Below are positions 8,038 through 14,559 of a DNA stretch of 64,000 nucleotides, piece by piece (the stretch's first letter is position 1; every line of letters starts with the position of its first letter). Made by a program: the position numbers and the translations under genes. The stretch comes from Lentzea cavernae (GTDB lineage: Bacteria; Actinomycetota; Actinomycetes; Mycobacteriales; Pseudonocardiaceae), in NCBI RefSeq assembly GCF_014653695.1, contig NZ_BNAR01000018.1, forward strand, positions 62,001-126,000. Direction: 5' to 3'. The notes under the pieces are model-generated. The model ran no database searches. It was not told the origin of the DNA and saw only the letters and a list, made by a program, of their open reading frames with translations.

Positions 8038-8709
8038 GTGACGCAGACCAGCACCCACCCGACCGACACCGCACACCTGCACGACGGCGACCGGATCACG
8101 CTGGAGGAGCTCTCCATCCACCTGTCGGCCGCCGCGGTGTGGTTGCGGCAGCTCGCCATTGCGGCCGAGACGCCGTCGGTGCCGGTCGAGCTTGAGGAAT
8201 TCTGCGACGACCTCGACCGTGCAGCGAACGAACTGGTCCGCAAGGCCGAGCGTGTGGCCGAGGTCAACGGGATCATCGCCGACGAGAAGCCGTTGCACCG
8301 CAAGTTCAACGGCAGCGAGCCGTGGGGGTTCGCGGCCCACGGCGCGGACCCAGACAAGACGCGGTACGGCAAGAAGCTGTCGACCGTGCTCACCCACCAC
8401 CAGATCGTCGCGCTCGCCCGACCGGACATGCCGTGGCGCTCCGACCAGACCGAGCCCGGCATCGCTTACCTCGACGGGCTGGACGGTCTGCCGGGCTTGG
8501 ATCGGTGGGAGTCCAAGCGCGGCGCCAAGCGGCGCGCGCAGGAACGCGAACAGCGCATCCTCGCGACGACGCGGCAAACCCCGTGCCCCTCGTGCGGCGC
8601 CGAGCCCAACCGTGAGTGCCGGACCAAGACCGGTCGTGTCGCCGAGCTGTCGCACCAACCGCGGCGCCAAGCGGCCGTCGCGCACGTCGACGCCGCAGAA
8701 GCCAGCTAG
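8038..8709 (+). CDS. zinc-finger hypothetical protein, 223 aa
   Basis: N-terminal half is helical (LEELSIHLSAAAVWLRQL then FCDDLDRAANELVRKAERV). The end carries CPSCGAEPNRECRTKTG followed by SHQPRR, a C-x2-C...C...H zinc finger found at the ends of many actinobacterial phage and mobile-element proteins, where Cys-rich tails are paired with a trailing H-x-x-R-R. The GTG start is preceded by CAGGAA. It is probably DNA- or RNA-binding. Confidence 0.75.
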   Translation: MTQTSTHPTDTAHLHDGDRITLEELSIHLSAAAVWLRQLAIAAETPSVPVELEEFCDDLDRAANELVRKAERVAEVNGIIADEKPLHRKFNGSEPWGFAAHGADPDKTRYGKKLSTVLTHHQIVALARPDMPWRSDQTEPGIAYLDGLDGLPGLDRWESKRGAKRRAQEREQRILATTRQTPCPSCGAEPNRECRTKTGRVAELSHQPRRQAAVAHVDAAEAS

Positions 8710-8792
8710 CGGAGCCACCGAGCGCGCCGCCGTACAGCGGCCCCTGGACCACCTGGTCTGGGGGTCGTTGTCGTGCTGGCACACTTCGCCGC

Positions 8793-9023
8793 GTGGCGAA
8801 CGACAAGTGGGACACCCTCCGGCAGCTGCCCGACACCCTCGACCCTGCGACGGCAACGGTCTACGTTGCGGTCGACGGCAGCCCTCTGGCCAAGCTCGGT
8901 GGCCGGCACCACGTGTTCGAAGGTGAGGTGTGGTGGGAGCTGGCCGACGGCGCCGGGTGGAAGCGCAGCATCCTCACGGCCGGTGATCTGGCGAACGACC
9001 CGAACTGGCAGGTGCAGGGTTAG
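8793..9023 (+). CDS. hypothetical protein, 76 aa
   Basis: The last rightward gene of the early block, separated by 83 bases from the gene before it. It reads MANDKWDTLRQLPDTL, VYVAVDGSPLAKLGG, VWWELADGAGWKRSIL and looks like a small beta-rich domain. No clear ribosome site precedes the GTG, so the start is less certain. It ends four bases into the convergent gene at 9020-9232. Confidence 0.6.
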   Translation: MANDKWDTLRQLPDTLDPATATVYVAVDGSPLAKLGGRHHVFEGEVWWELADGAGWKRSILTAGDLANDPNWQVQG

Positions 9024-9232
9024 GGCTTGATCTCGGCCTCGAGCTGGGCGGAGAGGTCGTACGGGTGGACCCAGGCCAAGCCGCCCCGCTCGACGTGGCA
9101 GTAGAAGCGGGTGGCGCCGCGGTCGGGCCACAGCTCGAACTCGGGGTCGCCAGCAGCGATCTCTTCCATGCGGCGGTAGTCGGTGCCCCAGGAGACGGCT
9201 TGGCCGTCGCGGCGGTCGCGGACGATGAGCAT
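9020..9232 (-). CDS. hypothetical protein, 70 aa
   Basis: Leftward gene with a strong AGGAGG nine bases before ATG 9232. Sequence includes GQAVSWGTDYRRMEEIAAGD and RFYCHVERGGLAWVHPYDL. No family recognised. It lies behind the hairpin at 9304-9335, so it may have its own promoter or be read through from the HIT-deoxyribosyltransferase unit. Convergent with the early rightward operon. Confidence 0.7.
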   Translation of the reverse strand: MLIVRDRRDGQAVSWGTDYRRMEEIAAGDPEFELWPDRGATRFYCHVERGGLAWVHPYDLSAQLEAEIKP

Positions 9233-9303
9233 GGCGGTCCTCCTGGGGCGGGTGCGCGGGCATCGTAAGCACACCCTGGGTGGACACGGATGCGTGCATG
9301 AGT

Positions 9304-9335
9304 GCGGCCCCTGACCTGGTGTGGTCAGGGGCCGC
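9304..9335 (-). terminator. hairpin terminator after the 9349-9819 gene
   Basis: GCGGCCCCTGACC and GGTCAGGGGCCGC form a perfect 13-bp stem with a 6-base loop, 14 bases beyond the stop of the deoxyribosyltransferase-like gene. There is no long U tract, as is usual in high-GC actinomycetes. Confidence 0.75.
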
Positions 9336-9348
9336 GGTGCTGTCCGGG

Positions 9349-9819
9349 TCAGAGGCGGGTGAGCGCTTCGCGGACGGTGTCGTCGAGGGTGTCGCACACC
9401 GGTCGTCCGTAGCGGCGGGCCAGGGCGATCAGGTAGCGGTTGCGTTCGGGGTTGGGGCAGTCAGGTGGGCAGCCGAGGACGACCTGGCGGTGCGCGGTCA
9501 CGTCGTGGCCGAACTCGACATTGGTCGTGAAGCCCGGCATCACGGCGAGGTCGCGGGGGATCCAGAACAGCACCACGCTCGCCGACCCGCGGGCTGCGGT
9601 CTCCCACTCGAACTGGTCGTCGTAGTGCTTCGCCCGCACGCCGCCGCGTGACTCCGGCGTCAGCACCGTCAACGGGCCGCCCGTCCAGGCCGCCTCGATC
9701 GCCTCGACCGCAGCTGGCCGCCACGACTCGACGCCGTCACCGGCGCGCGGGGTGGGCCCGGCGAGGAACACGGACGGCCCGCTGGGGATCGGCTCCCGGG
9801 CCCACGCCACGCGGATCAT
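9349..9819 (-). CDS. nucleoside 2-deoxyribosyltransferase-like protein, 156 aa
   Basis: Shows the family layout: SVFLAGPTPRAG at residues 13-25, WRPAAVEAIEAAW, then LFWIPRDLAVMPGFTTNVEF and GHDVTAHRQVVLGCPP. The NVEFG Glu is the likely nucleophile of the N-glycosidic transferase fold. Enzymes of this type swap or cleave nucleobase-deoxyribose bonds and are common in phages for nucleotide salvage or signalling-nucleotide turnover. It overlaps the HIT gene by 4 bases and shares its mRNA. Confidence 0.85.
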   Translation of the reverse strand: MIRVAWAREPIPSGPSVFLAGPTPRAGDGVESWRPAAVEAIEAAWTGGPLTVLTPESRGGVRAKHYDDQFEWETAARGSASVVLFWIPRDLAVMPGFTTNVEFGHDVTAHRQVVLGCPPDCPNPERNRYLIALARRYGRPVCDTLDDTVREALTRL

Positions 9820-10184
9820 GCCGTCTCCTGCAGGGGCTGCGGCCACGGCAGGGCGATGTGGTCGCCGGGTCGTCTTCGGAGCAGGTGCCAGTGCAGGTGC
9901 TGCACGGTCTGGGAGCCGTAGGGGCCGATGTTGGCGATGAGGTTGGCGTCGTGCCAGCCGAGTTCGAGGGCGAGTTGGGCGGCGCGGGCGGACACGGTGC
10001 CGGTGACGGTGGCGTCTTCGATGGCGGTGGCGACGTGGCAGCGGGGGATGACGAGGACGTGGTCGCCGCGCTCGCCGACACCGGTTCTGGGGAGGATCGC
10101 GATGGCGTCGGGCCACTCGCGGACGACGGTGGCCGGCGCGGTGTCGGCGGCGATGGCGCAGAAGACGCAGGGCGTGGTGGTCAT
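9816..10184 (-). CDS. HIT-family protein, 122 aa
   Basis: Starts with CVFCAIAADTAP, the usual zinc-Cys pair of HIT hydrolases, then HVLVIPRCHVA, and ends with the histidine triad HLHWHLL at residues 96-102. HIT enzymes hydrolyse nucleoside phosphoramidates or dinucleoside polyphosphates. Residues RRRP after the triad are as expected. ATG 10184 was preferred over ATG 10208 since family members start just before the CxxC. It is translationally coupled to the deoxyribosyltransferase-like gene. Confidence 0.9.
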   Translation of the reverse strand: MTTTPCVFCAIAADTAPATVVREWPDAIAILPRTGVGERGDHVLVIPRCHVATAIEDATVTGTVSARAAQLALELGWHDANLIANIGPYGSQTVQHLHWHLLRRRPGDHIALPWPQPLQETA

Positions 10185-10335
10185 GGGTTCATCCTGTGGT
10201 CCGGTCATGGGGTGATGGGAGGGGTTTCCCGTTGCCTCTTGCGGAGGGGGCGGGGAGACAGAGACGGATGTATCCATAGGGGATGGATGAGAAAAGGGCA
10301 GGGCTCTGCGCCGCGTGGGCGCGGGCCCCGCCGGG

Positions 10336-10590
10336 TCAGGCGGTGATCAGCAGGACGTGGCGGGCCGTGCCGCCCAGTACCAGCGCCGACTTCCGGTCCT
10401 CCGCCGTCAGTCGCCGCTGGTCCGCCTCCCCCCGCAGGTACACGTCCTCTCGCATGGTCAGCTGGCACAGCGCCTCGTCGACGAGGGGGCGGGGGTAGAA
10501 GGTCAGGGAGGCACGGAGCTCGACAAGGGGCGTCTCACGGCCGACCAGGGCGGTGAGACGAATGAGGGAGGCGAGGGCGACGGCGTCCAC
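10336..10590 (-). CDS. hypothetical protein, possible winged helix, 84 aa
   Basis: Small protein with a helix-turn-helix-like rhythm: ALASLIRLTALVGRETPLVE, then LRASLTFYPRPLVDEALCQL and REDVYLRGEADQRRLT. It resembles its upstream neighbour at 10662-10937 in size and layout, including a hydrophobic last strand (HVLLITA versus HLLIIEP), so the two may be diverged duplicates. GTG start with AAGGAGC upstream. Confidence 0.65.
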   Translation of the reverse strand: MDAVALASLIRLTALVGRETPLVELRASLTFYPRPLVDEALCQLTMREDVYLRGEADQRRLTAEDRKSALVLGGTARHVLLITA

Positions 10591-10634
10591 CGGGGGCTCC
10601 TTGGGTAGGGGCTGAGCCAGCGAGGGGAGGGGGT

Positions 10635-10656
10635 GGCGGCCCCCGGAGGGGCCGCC
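10635..10656 (-). terminator. hairpin between the two small leftward genes
   Basis: GGCGGCCCC and GGGGCCGCC pair in a 9-bp stem with a 4-base loop, directly behind the stop of the 10662-10937 gene. It may partly terminate or attenuate transcription into the following three genes. Confidence 0.55.
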
Positions 10657-10661
10657 GGCCG

Positions 10662-10937
10662 TCAGGCCTGGAAGTACTCGGGCTCGATGATCAGCAGGTG
10701 CTTGTCCTCGCCGGCGATCCGGACGGCGGCCGCGTGGTCGGTGGCGTCGAGGACCTTGCAGTTGGCGGAGGCGACCAGGTGGACGAGGCCGGTGCCGGTC
10801 ATCTCGAGCAGGGTGGCGGTGATGCGGTCCTGGGGCTCGTTGATGCGCTTGCGGAGGGTGGCGAGGCGGACGGCGACCTGGGGGCCGTCGGAGAGGTCGT
10901 CGTAGTGGGCGGCGATGATGTCGGCGGTGAGGTTCAT
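10662..10937 (-). CDS. hypothetical protein, possible winged helix, 91 aa
   Basis: First gene of the leftward cassette under the operator cluster at 10972-11080. It reads MNLTADIIAAHYDDLSDGP, VAVRLATLRKRINEPQDRI, then TATLLEMTGTGLVHLVASAN and KHLLIIEPEYFQ. The helical middle suggests DNA binding. A GGGGAGA site precedes the ATG. As the gene next to the operators it is a candidate for the DNA-binding partner, but so is the divergent gene at 11080. Confidence 0.65.
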   Translation of the reverse strand: MNLTADIIAAHYDDLSDGPQVAVRLATLRKRINEPQDRITATLLEMTGTGLVHLVASANCKVLDATDHAAAVRIAGEDKHLLIIEPEYFQA

Positions 10938-10971
10938 GGTGTCTCCCCGGTCTCTGTGTTCCCCTTGCTGA

Positions 10972-11080
10972 TGTAGAGAACTCTACAGCTGTACCTGTAG
11001 ACCTGTCTACAGTTAGCAGCGCTTCACTCGGTTGGCGTAGCTGTAGACATACCTACAGCTGACCTGTAGGGTCCTCTACA
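10972..11080. promoter_or_regulatory. divergent control region with four TGTAG-N6-CTACA operators
   Basis: Four copies of TGTAG-N6-CTACA lie at 10972-10987, 10996-11011, 11042-11057 and 11065-11080, centre distances 24, 46 and 23 bp (about two or four helical turns). Copy 2 extends to 8-bp perfect arms, and TACAGCTGTA joins copies 1 and 2. The last copy ends on the A of the ATG at 11080. The pattern suggests cooperative repression of both divergent promoters by a dimeric regulator. Confidence 0.8.
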
Positions 11081-11502
11081 TGAAGCCGTTGCAGACATAC
11101 AAGATGGAAGCCTGGCTCGGAGACGACCACGGCCTCACAGACGACCAGGTCGAGCAGCTGCGCCAGATCTCCGACGAGATCTACGCCCGCTACTGCACCC
11201 CCGACCCGGACGGTGACGACCCCGAGATGGAAGAGGCCGACCTCGCCCAGGCCAGTCAAGAAGAGCGGGACGTCGCCCTGCAGACCGCCTACCGGCTGCT
11301 GCTCGGCGACGAGGGCGTCATCGCCGAGCTCACCCGCGACCGCGCCGCCGCCCGGCGGGAGGAAGCGCGCGCAGCCGCTGGACTCAGGCAGGCCGCGCTC
11401 ATGGTCATCGAGCCCGGCACTCGGCACGACCGATCCGAGGCCGCCTTCGCCCGCCGCGTCGGCGTGGACCGCATGACCATGAGGAAGTGGCTCGGCAAGT
11501 AG
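11080..11502 (+). CDS. HTH-tailed regulator-like protein, 140 aa
   Basis: The N-terminal part is acidic and helical (LTDDQVEQLRQISDEIYARY); the C-terminus has a helix-turn-helix pattern, SEAAFARRVGVDRMTMRKWLG. The ATG follows an operator half-site instead of a ribosome site, so the mRNA may be leaderless, a common arrangement in actinomycetes. Its position beside four operators makes it the best candidate for the autoregulator of this divergent pair. No named family recognised. Confidence 0.7.
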   Translation: MKPLQTYKMEAWLGDDHGLTDDQVEQLRQISDEIYARYCTPDPDGDDPEMEEADLAQASQEERDVALQTAYRLLLGDEGVIAELTRDRAAARREEARAAAGLRQAALMVIEPGTRHDRSEAAFARRVGVDRMTMRKWLGK

Positions 11503-11514
11503 CCCCGAACGACG

Positions 11515-11544
11515 GCGGCCCCGAGCCTTGAAGCTCGGGGCCGC
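11515..11544. terminator. bidirectional hairpin terminator
   Basis: GCGGCCCCGAGC and GCTCGGGGCCGC form a perfect 12-bp stem around a 6-base loop between two convergent genes (stops at 11502 and 11559), so it can end transcripts from both sides. Confidence 0.8.
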
Positions 11545-11558
11545 TGCGTGTATCGCGT

Positions 11559-12377
11559 CTACTCGGCGGGGGGCGTAACCGCCTCGGTCGCAGGCGCTGG
11601 CGGCCACGACGCTGACTCATCCCGCTCGAGGACCGCCACGACCTCGTAGCGCGCGCCGTCCATGCGCGTGTCGTTCACTTCCACCGCGCGCCCGTCCGGC
11701 AGCGATGCCGTGCGCAGGATGCGCACCAGCGGCCCGCCGTGCACGACGCCATCCAGCGCCTCGGCCTCGTCTACTCCTGCCGCGACTGCGCCTTGGGCTT
11801 CCTCCCAGACGAGCGGCTCGCCGTAGTGCTCTTCGATGCGGTCATAGATCCCGCCCAGCCCGGTGTTCGCCTCGCCGATGACCGGCAGTTCGTCCCGCAA
11901 CCAGGCCGGCAGGTATGACACCGCGCGCTGTCGCCCGCGCGGCTCGGGCTCGGGCTCGCCGACGACGCGTGTCCGCTTCACGACCTCGCTGCCAGGCTCA
12001 ATGCCAAGGCGACGGGCCATCTCGACGGGGGCGGGCACGACTTCGACTGTCGGCGTGCCGATGAGCCGGTAGCCCTGGGCTGTCTCGTCGAAGTAGTAGC
12101 TGATGCGGTCGCGGAAAACGAACCTGCGGCGCGGGATGCGCACGATCGCTTCCGGTTCCCTCACGAACACGCCGCCACCCCCGAGGCCAACAACGAGCCC
12201 CTCCGCGCGCAACAGGTCGAAGGCGTTCTGCGTGGTCTGGGCGGCCACTCCGTAGCGCTCGCGGAGTGCCCGGCCTGTCGGAAGTTGATGCCCGGGCTTG
12301 TAGTCGCCGCGGTTGATCGCTGCGCGCAGCTCGTCGGCGATGAGGCGTGCCGTGTATCTCGGCGGCGGAGTCGACAT
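11559..12377 (-). CDS. GntR-family regulator with UTRA domain, 272 aa
   Basis: Residues 8-75 form the GntR winged helix: YTARLIADELRAAINRGDY, KPGHQLPTGRALRERYGVA, TTQNAFDLLRAEGLVV. The remainder, with VKRTRVVGEPEPEPR and GGPLVRILRTASLPDGRAVEV, fits a UTRA ligand-binding domain of the HutC subfamily. Such proteins (KorSA, KorA type) repress transfer genes of actinomycete conjugative elements. It is divergent from the excisionase-like gene, with GCTCTAGA repeats between them as likely operators. Confidence 0.9.
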   Translation of the reverse strand: MSTPPPRYTARLIADELRAAINRGDYKPGHQLPTGRALRERYGVAAQTTQNAFDLLRAEGLVVGLGGGGVFVREPEAIVRIPRRRFVFRDRISYYFDETAQGYRLIGTPTVEVVPAPVEMARRLGIEPGSEVVKRTRVVGEPEPEPRGRQRAVSYLPAWLRDELPVIGEANTGLGGIYDRIEEHYGEPLVWEEAQGAVAAGVDEAEALDGVVHGGPLVRILRTASLPDGRAVEVNDTRMDGARYEVVAVLERDESASWPPAPATEAVTPPAE

Positions 12378-12398
12378 CGCGCAAGCGTACGGGTGATC

Positions 12399-12456
12399 GC
12401 TCTAGACAGCTTTGCCACATTTGTACTCTAATGCTCTAGAATGACTAATCTAGAGC
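12399..12456. promoter_or_regulatory. GCTCTAGA operator repeats
   Basis: GCTCTAGA occurs at 12399-12406 and 12433-12440, with an inverted copy TCTAGAGC at 12449-12456. The last two make a perfect inverted repeat with an 8-bp spacer. They lie in the 100-bp divergent gap between the GntR regulator and the excisionase-like gene and probably bind that regulator. Confidence 0.7.
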
Positions 12457-12478
12457 AATGCTGAGTCAAGGGAGACCC

Positions 12479-12700
12479 ATGACCGAGAGCGAGGTCGAGT
12501 TCCTCCTAGTGCCGGAAGTGGCCAAGCGACTGCGGGTGTCCGATCGCACCGTGTACCGCCTGATCGACAGCAGGCAGCTCGCCGCGACCAGGGTCGGCGC
12601 TGGGCGAGGAGGACTGCGCGTCCGTCCAGACGCGCTCGTCGAGTTCGTTCGTCGGCGCGAGCAGACCGCCGCCTGCCTGGTGGCCGAGGTCGTGGCCTGA
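12479..12700 (+). CDS. excisionase/MerR-type HTH protein, 73 aa
   Basis: Sequence LLVPEVAKRLRVSDRTVYRL, IDSRQLAATRVGAGRGGLRV, RPDALVEFVRR is the single-domain helix-turn-helix seen in Xis-like proteins of mobile elements. It may act as an excisionase or as a transfer-gene activator. ATG 12479 is preferred to ATG 12458 because AAGGGAG lies 6 bases upstream, and the upstream ATG would fall inside the operator. No integrase accompanies it in the window. Confidence 0.8.
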   Translation: MTESEVEFLLVPEVAKRLRVSDRTVYRLIDSRQLAATRVGAGRGGLRVRPDALVEFVRRREQTAACLVAEVVA

Positions 12701-12701
12701 C

Positions 12702-12827
12702 ATGGCCCAGACCCGCCGCTGGGACGGCGAACCCGAGACCGAGGCCGACAAGAGGTTCTTCGACCTCAGGGACTCCGGCTACACCGGCCCGATCGACCAG
12801 GACGGCAACATCCCCGGCCCCAGCTAG
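12702..12827 (+). CDS. small conjugative-element protein, 41 aa
   Basis: Reads ADKRFFDLRDSGYTGPIDQD near its end, a motif I know from tiny proteins beside traB in Streptomyces integrative elements (from memory). It begins one base after the Xis-like stop. The conserved aromatic and Gly/Asp pattern suggests a folded microprotein; role unknown. Confidence 0.65.
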   Translation: MAQTRRWDGEPETEADKRFFDLRDSGYTGPIDQDGNIPGPS

Positions 12828-12885
12828 CCGAACTGATCCAGCGAACACCAACAACCTGAGAACAACACGCGAAGGAGCTACCGAG

Positions 12886-13059
12886 ATGCCATCCCGATTC
12901 GGCGAGCAGGTCAGCAGCGGGGACGCCTACCAGACCGCCCGCGGCGCCACCAAGCACATGAGCAACGACACGCTGGCCGCTGTGGCGAAGCAGAGCGCCC
13001 CCGACACGGAGCAGCACTGGGCCGCCCACGACGAGATCGCCTCCCGCGGAGGCAAGTGA
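12886..13059 (+). CDS. small conjugative-element protein, 57 aa
   Basis: A GAAGGAG site precedes ATG 12886. The protein reads MPSRFGEQVSSGDAYQTARG and APDTEQHWAAHDEIASRGG. Its charge pattern and conserved HWAAHDEI remind me of small proteins in transfer modules of actinomycete elements. No signal peptide or membrane segment. Confidence 0.6.
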   Translation: MPSRFGEQVSSGDAYQTARGATKHMSNDTLAAVAKQSAPDTEQHWAAHDEIASRGGK

Positions 13060-13061
13060 TC

Positions 13062-13184
13062 ATGGCGAGCTGTTCCGGATGCGTCGGCCGCGGCACGGGC
13101 ACGAACTGCTGCATGTGCAGCAACCCGATCCCGGCCGACAAGCAGCGCACGCCTGACTCGCCCAGCGAGATCACGGGCCGCTGA
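13062..13184 (+). CDS. cysteine-rich microprotein, 40 aa
   Basis: Five Cys residues lie in the first 19 residues (CSGC, then CCMC), which can bind zinc as a knuckle. It begins two bases after the previous stop. Likely an adaptor or nucleic-acid binder in the transfer module; function unknown. Confidence 0.55.
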   Translation: MASCSGCVGRGTGTNCCMCSNPIPADKQRTPDSPSEITGR

Positions 13185-13203
13185 CCGAAAGGAACGAACA
13201 CCC

Positions 13204-13308
13204 ATGACTAACGACCCGACCGAGCCCCGCTGGACCTGCGCCAACGGCCACTCCAACCCCGCCACCGCCAACACGTGCCGGATGGCCGGCTGCGGCTCCC
13301 CTACCTGA
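13204..13308 (+). CDS. zinc-ribbon microprotein, 34 aa
   Basis: Encodes RWTCANGHSNPATANTCRMA followed by GCGSP, a C-x4-H...C-x4-C zinc-ribbon-like arrangement. GAAAGGAACG lies ahead of ATG 13204. One of four tandem microprotein genes preceding traB. The 124 bases after it contain only a ribosome site and G/C-rich spacer. Confidence 0.55.
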   Translation: MTNDPTEPRWTCANGHSNPATANTCRMAGCGSPT

Positions 13309-13432
13309 CCCGCGCCCGGCCTGCCTTCCCCCGCAGGCAGACCAGGCGCTCCCAGGTCGTCTCGGCCGCCCCCACCCCTCACAGGGCGGCCGAGACGACC
13401 GCACCCCAACCAGCACACCGGAAGGACAAGCC

Positions 13433-13897
13433 GTGGAACTCACCGACGACATCGACACCCTCGGCGTGGCGTTCCACGAAGTCGGCCACGGCCTGGCCGC
13501 CAGCAAGGCCAGCCTGGCCGTCAAGCGCCTGCGCATCGAACGCTCCTGGTGGACCGGCAAGGTCTCCTGCGGCTACACCCTGCTCAACCCGCCCACCCCC
13601 GACGCGCCCGCCACGGTGTGGCAGGCCTACTCGGTCATGCTGTTCGCCGGCCAGACCGCGCAGCTCCGGTTCTACGACCAGGCCGGCGTCCTCACCCCCA
13701 CCGTGCAGGCCAACGTCGAGCGCGGCTCGGCCAGCGACTTCCAGTTCTGGCTCGACGACCGCGCCCGCACCGGCGGCATGACCGAAACCAACGCCCGCCG
13801 CAGCGCCCAGGCGTTCTGCGACCAGCACTGGCCGCGCATGACCCAGCTCGCCGAACGCCTCGCCGCGCGCATGCAGCTCGCCGGGAGCGCACTGTGA
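13433..13897 (+). CDS. HExxH-motif protein, metalloprotease-like, 154 aa
   Basis: The N-terminus carries GVAFHEVGHGLAASKAS, an H-E-x-x-H zinc motif with the Gly spacing of M41/M50-like peptidases (HEAGH type), followed by a beta-rich segment (KRLRIERSWWTGKVSCGYTL). A third ligand may lie in SASDFQFWLDDRAR or further on. No membrane segment is visible. It could process a regulator or transfer protein, but peptidase activity is unproven. GTG start preceded by GGAAGGAC. Confidence 0.65.
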   Translation: MELTDDIDTLGVAFHEVGHGLAASKASLAVKRLRIERSWWTGKVSCGYTLLNPPTPDAPATVWQAYSVMLFAGQTAQLRFYDQAGVLTPTVQANVERGSASDFQFWLDDRARTGGMTETNARRSAQAFCDQHWPRMTQLAERLAARMQLAGSAL

Positions 13898-14178
13898 CCG
13901 GGCTGCTGATCTTGCTTCGCCACAGCTGGTGGCACGTCTCCTACTACGGGCACCTGCTGCTGCTCGCCCTGCTAGCCGCCGCCCGGTTCGTGTTCTTCGG
14001 CCTCGCCGTGCTCGCCCACCGCATGCACACCGACGTCGCCGCCCACGGGCAGGTCGTCGCCGACACCCTGTCCGCCACCAGCTACACCGACCGCGTCCGA
14101 CCCCGCTCCGACCGCTACGCGCGCATGGCGTACTTCCTGCTCCACCCCCGCACCACCGAACACAAGGAGACCAGCTGA
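13894..14178 (+). CDS. small membrane protein of the transfer module, 94 aa
   Basis: Residues about 12-42 (YYGHLLLLALLAAARFVFFG and LAVLAHRM) form one long or two short membrane helices, followed by a basic soluble tail (TDRVRPRSDRYARMAYFLLH). Spread (spd) proteins of actinomycete plasmids are often of this type. GTG start overlaps the HExxH gene by GTGA; its stop overlaps the next ATG. Confidence 0.65.
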   Translation: MTGLLILLRHSWWHVSYYGHLLLLALLAAARFVFFGLAVLAHRMHTDVAAHGQVVADTLSATSYTDRVRPRSDRYARMAYFLLHPRTTEHKETS

Positions 14179-14525
14179 TGGCCAGCCACTTCGGCGAGCT
14201 CGCCGACATGGAACTGCGTGACCCCGACGCGCTCTACCACTTCTGCGACCGCGTCCGCGACGACGCCCGCGAGCTGTCCTGGGCCCTGCAGTTCCAGGCC
14301 GACATGCTCCAGGGCGACCTGTCCACCGTCGCCGTGCCCGAGGGCCGGTTCGGGTCGCTGTCGTCCAAGGCCCGCGCGAAGGCCGTCGCCTCGTGCCTGC
14401 GTCTCGCCGCCGAGGCGGTCACGCACGCCGGCCGCCTCACCGTGAAGTGCTACTCGCTGTTCAAGCGCCACTACCTGGTCGAAGAGTCCGAGCCCAGCAA
14501 GCCCCGGTTCAAGCTCCCCGCCTGA
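14178..14525 (+). CDS. conserved transfer-module protein, 115 aa
   Basis: Helical cytosolic protein: DALYHFCDRVRDDARELSWA, LQFQADMLQGDLSTVAVPEG, KAVASCLRLAAEAVTHAGRL. This family is found just upstream of traB in actinomycete integrative elements (from memory; sometimes called a TraA-like protein there, no proven role). It ends 34 bases before the TraB start and is probably in the same transcript. Confidence 0.65.
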   Translation: MASHFGELADMELRDPDALYHFCDRVRDDARELSWALQFQADMLQGDLSTVAVPEGRFGSLSSKARAKAVASCLRLAAEAVTHAGRLTVKCYSLFKRHYLVEESEPSKPRFKLPA

Positions 14526-14559
14526 CCCCTGTCCCCCCGCGTGACCTGAGGAGTGAGTC

